Positions 15,359-16,487 of a stretch of DNA of 16,487 nucleotides are shown piece after piece. The notes beneath the pieces were generated by a model. It saw nothing but the letters and a program-made list of their open reading frames with translations, did no database searches and was not told the DNA's origin. This stretch comes from CAZSNT01 sp964607765 (GTDB taxonomy: Bacteria > Verrucomicrobiota > Lentisphaeria > Oligosphaerales > JABHEG01): assembly GCA_964607765.1 (NCBI GenBank), contig CAZSNT010000205.1:1-16487 (forward strand), read 5' to 3'. The first letter of the stretch is position 1. Every line of letters starts with the position of its first letter. The translations under genes were made by a program, and so were the position numbers.

Positions 15359-15400
15359 GTGCGCACAAGACGCCGCATACAGGAGAAACGGAGAGCAGAC

Positions 15401-16378
15401 ATGGCAGATGAAGTGAGAGTCGGATTCGTTGGCTGTGGTGGTATCGCGAACTTCCATTTCGGTCACATGGAGAAGATCGAACAGGCTCGCGTAACCGCAG
15501 TCTGCGATCTGATAGATGAGCGCGTCCAAAGAGCGGCCGAACGCTTCGGAGCGACGCCTTACAAAGATTACCGCGAAATGATGGACAAAGAAGAACTTGA
15601 CGCGGTCTACGTGTGCGTCGAGCCCTCTGCCCACGACGGCATGGAACTGCTGGCCATCGAGAAGGGCTGTCACCTGTTCGTCGAGAAACCGATGGCGCTG
15701 AGCATGGACTACGCAAACAAGGTGCTCGACGGCATCAAGGCCAAGAATCTGATCAGCGCTGCCGGCTTCCAGGACCGCTACCTGGACTTTGCGCCGCGCA
15801 TGAAGGCATGGCTGGACATGCAGGAAGTCGGCTTCTTTAACGGCTACTGGGTCGGCGGCATGCCGGGCGTCTGGTGGTGGCGACGGCGCGAGACGTCGGG
15901 TGGTCAGGCCGCTGAGCAGACCATCCACACCTTCGACATGGCCCGGTACCTGTTCGGTGATGTGGTTGCTGTGCAGGCAATGGGACGCCGCGGCATCATG
16001 ACCGAGGTGGAGAACTACGACACCGAGGACGCGTCCGGCGTGACCATGACCTTTGAGAGCGGCCTGATCGGGACTATCTACAGCGGCTGCTTCTCACGTT
16101 GCGGGGGCAAGAACGGCATCGACGTGTTCTGCAAGAACGGACGCCTGGAATACACCGAGCGCGGCGGCTTCAAGGTGACCGAGAAGAACATGACCATCGA
16201 GGCGAAGACCGGCAACGACTACGGCCAGGAAGAGGACGACGTGTTCATCGACGCCGTGCTCTCCGGAGACCCGTCCGAAATCCTGTCGCCTTACGACGAT
16301 GCGATCAAGTCCCTGGAGATCGTGCTGGCAGCGAACGATTCCATGGATGCCGGAGGCAAACTCATACGCCTCCGCTAG
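15401..16378 (+). CDS. Gfo/Idh/MocA family NAD(P)-dependent oxidoreductase
   Basis: 325 aa, cytoplasmic; no Tat signal is present, unlike many family members in planctomycete-like genomes. The N-terminal Rossmann domain shows VGFVGCGGIANFH (7-19). The conserved EKP is at 95-97 (HLFVEKPMAL), which provides the lysine near the active site. The C-terminal substrate domain has EQTIHTFDMARYLFG, with H176 and D179 in the usual H-x-x-D position. ATG 15401 is preferred: GGAG lies 7 nt upstream and the protein then starts at the first beta strand; a GTG at 15359 in frame gives only a basic leader. It likely dehydrogenates a sugar, inositol or related polyol in the same pathway as the preceding isomerase-like gene. 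Substrate unknown. Confidence 0.93.
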   Translation: MADEVRVGFVGCGGIANFHFGHMEKIEQARVTAVCDLIDERVQRAAERFGATPYKDYREMMDKEELDAVYVCVEPSAHDGMELLAIEKGCHLFVEKPMALSMDYANKVLDGIKAKNLISAAGFQDRYLDFAPRMKAWLDMQEVGFFNGYWVGGMPGVWWWRRRETSGGQAAEQTIHTFDMARYLFGDVVAVQAMGRRGIMTEVENYDTEDASGVTMTFESGLIGTIYSGCFSRCGGKNGIDVFCKNGRLEYTERGGFKVTEKNMTIEAKTGNDYGQEEDDVFIDAVLSGDPSEILSPYDDAIKSLEIVLAANDSMDAGGKLIRLR

Positions 16379-16401
16379 ACCTGAACGACGCTGAGATGAG
16401 C

Positions 16402-16434
16402 GCACGGGAGTGCCCCCCCCCACCGGCCCCGTGC
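16402..16434 (+). repeat. Inverted repeat around a nine-C run after the oxidoreductase gene
   Basis: GCACGGG (16402-16408) and CCCGTGC (16428-16434) flank a loop that contains nine consecutive C (16413-16421). It is 24 nt after the stop. No T run follows, so it is at best a weak transcript-end hairpin. The remaining bases to 16487 show no identifiable gene. Confidence 0.4.
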
Positions 16435-16487
16435 CTGACACGATTTCATAAGTCGGACTGGTAAAATGGATAGCGCCCGCTACAGTG

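Noticed and set aside
16466..16487. Possible start of another gene (ATG GAT AGC GCC) at the window edge
   Set aside because: Only seven codons are visible and there is no convincing ribosome site, so it cannot be supported.
1..16487. tRNA-Sec (selC), selA, selD, CRISPR arrays, insertion sequences
   Set aside because: I looked for a tRNA with a TCA anticodon arm, for further selenium genes, and for repeated spacers, terminal repeats or transposases on both strands, and saw none.

Overview
This window is about 60% GC by eye and reads as chromosomal DNA from an anaerobic or facultatively anaerobic bacterium. It carries an NfnAB-type bifurcating transhydrogenase, a bacterial NrpR-like nitrogen regulator, a selenocysteine elongation factor (SelB), a response-regulator/Ser-Thr kinase fusion and a Gfo/Idh/MocA plus sugar-isomerase-like pair. 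That mix recalls Planctomycetota/Verrucomicrobiota/Lentisphaerota/Kiritimatiellota-like genomes. The taxonomy is inference only; no rRNA gene is present.

Layout: (1) 1-977 (+) is the 3' part of gdhA, closed by a clear intrinsic terminator. (2) 1120-2127 (+) is an NrpR-like regulator. (3) 4533-2124 (-) is nfnA-nfnB, convergent with nrpR and sharing 4 bp with it at the stop codons. (4) 11446-4771 (-) is a tight operon of three genes joined by two GTGA start/stop overlaps: a large PEP-synthase-like ATP-grasp protein with a degenerate KaiC-like front end, selB, and a secreted/membrane protein. (5) 11578-11706 (+) is a remnant of an acetyl xylan esterase start. (6) 11726-13018 (+) is a U32-family protein of the TrhP/RlhA type. 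(7) 13067-14389 (+) is the REC-kinase fusion. (8) 14603-16378 (+) is a sugar-isomerase-like TIM barrel followed by a Gfo/Idh/MocA oxidoreductase.

The main discovery is in region 4. The last gene of the selB operon looks like two genes, a 404-residue secreted beta-rich protein and a multi-pass membrane protein. They lie in the same frame, separated only by one TGA at 5616-5614 and 25 open codons, and the second half has no convincing start of its own. Immediately after the TGA is a perfect 6-bp hairpin with a GG-containing 5-nt loop, about 20 nt from the UGA, the distance expected for a bacterial SECIS element. With selB directly upstream in the same operon, I read this as one selenoprotein of about 680 residues (signal peptide, ectodomain with Ca-binding-like loops, Sec in a U-G-G-T-C motif, then 7-8 membrane spans) that I do not recognise as a described family.

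The left third has a coherent nitrogen/redox theme: glutamate dehydrogenase (uses NADPH), NrpR (a 2-oxoglutarate-responsive repressor in methanogens) and NfnAB (interconverts NADH, ferredoxin and NADPH). The right end looks like carbohydrate catabolism.
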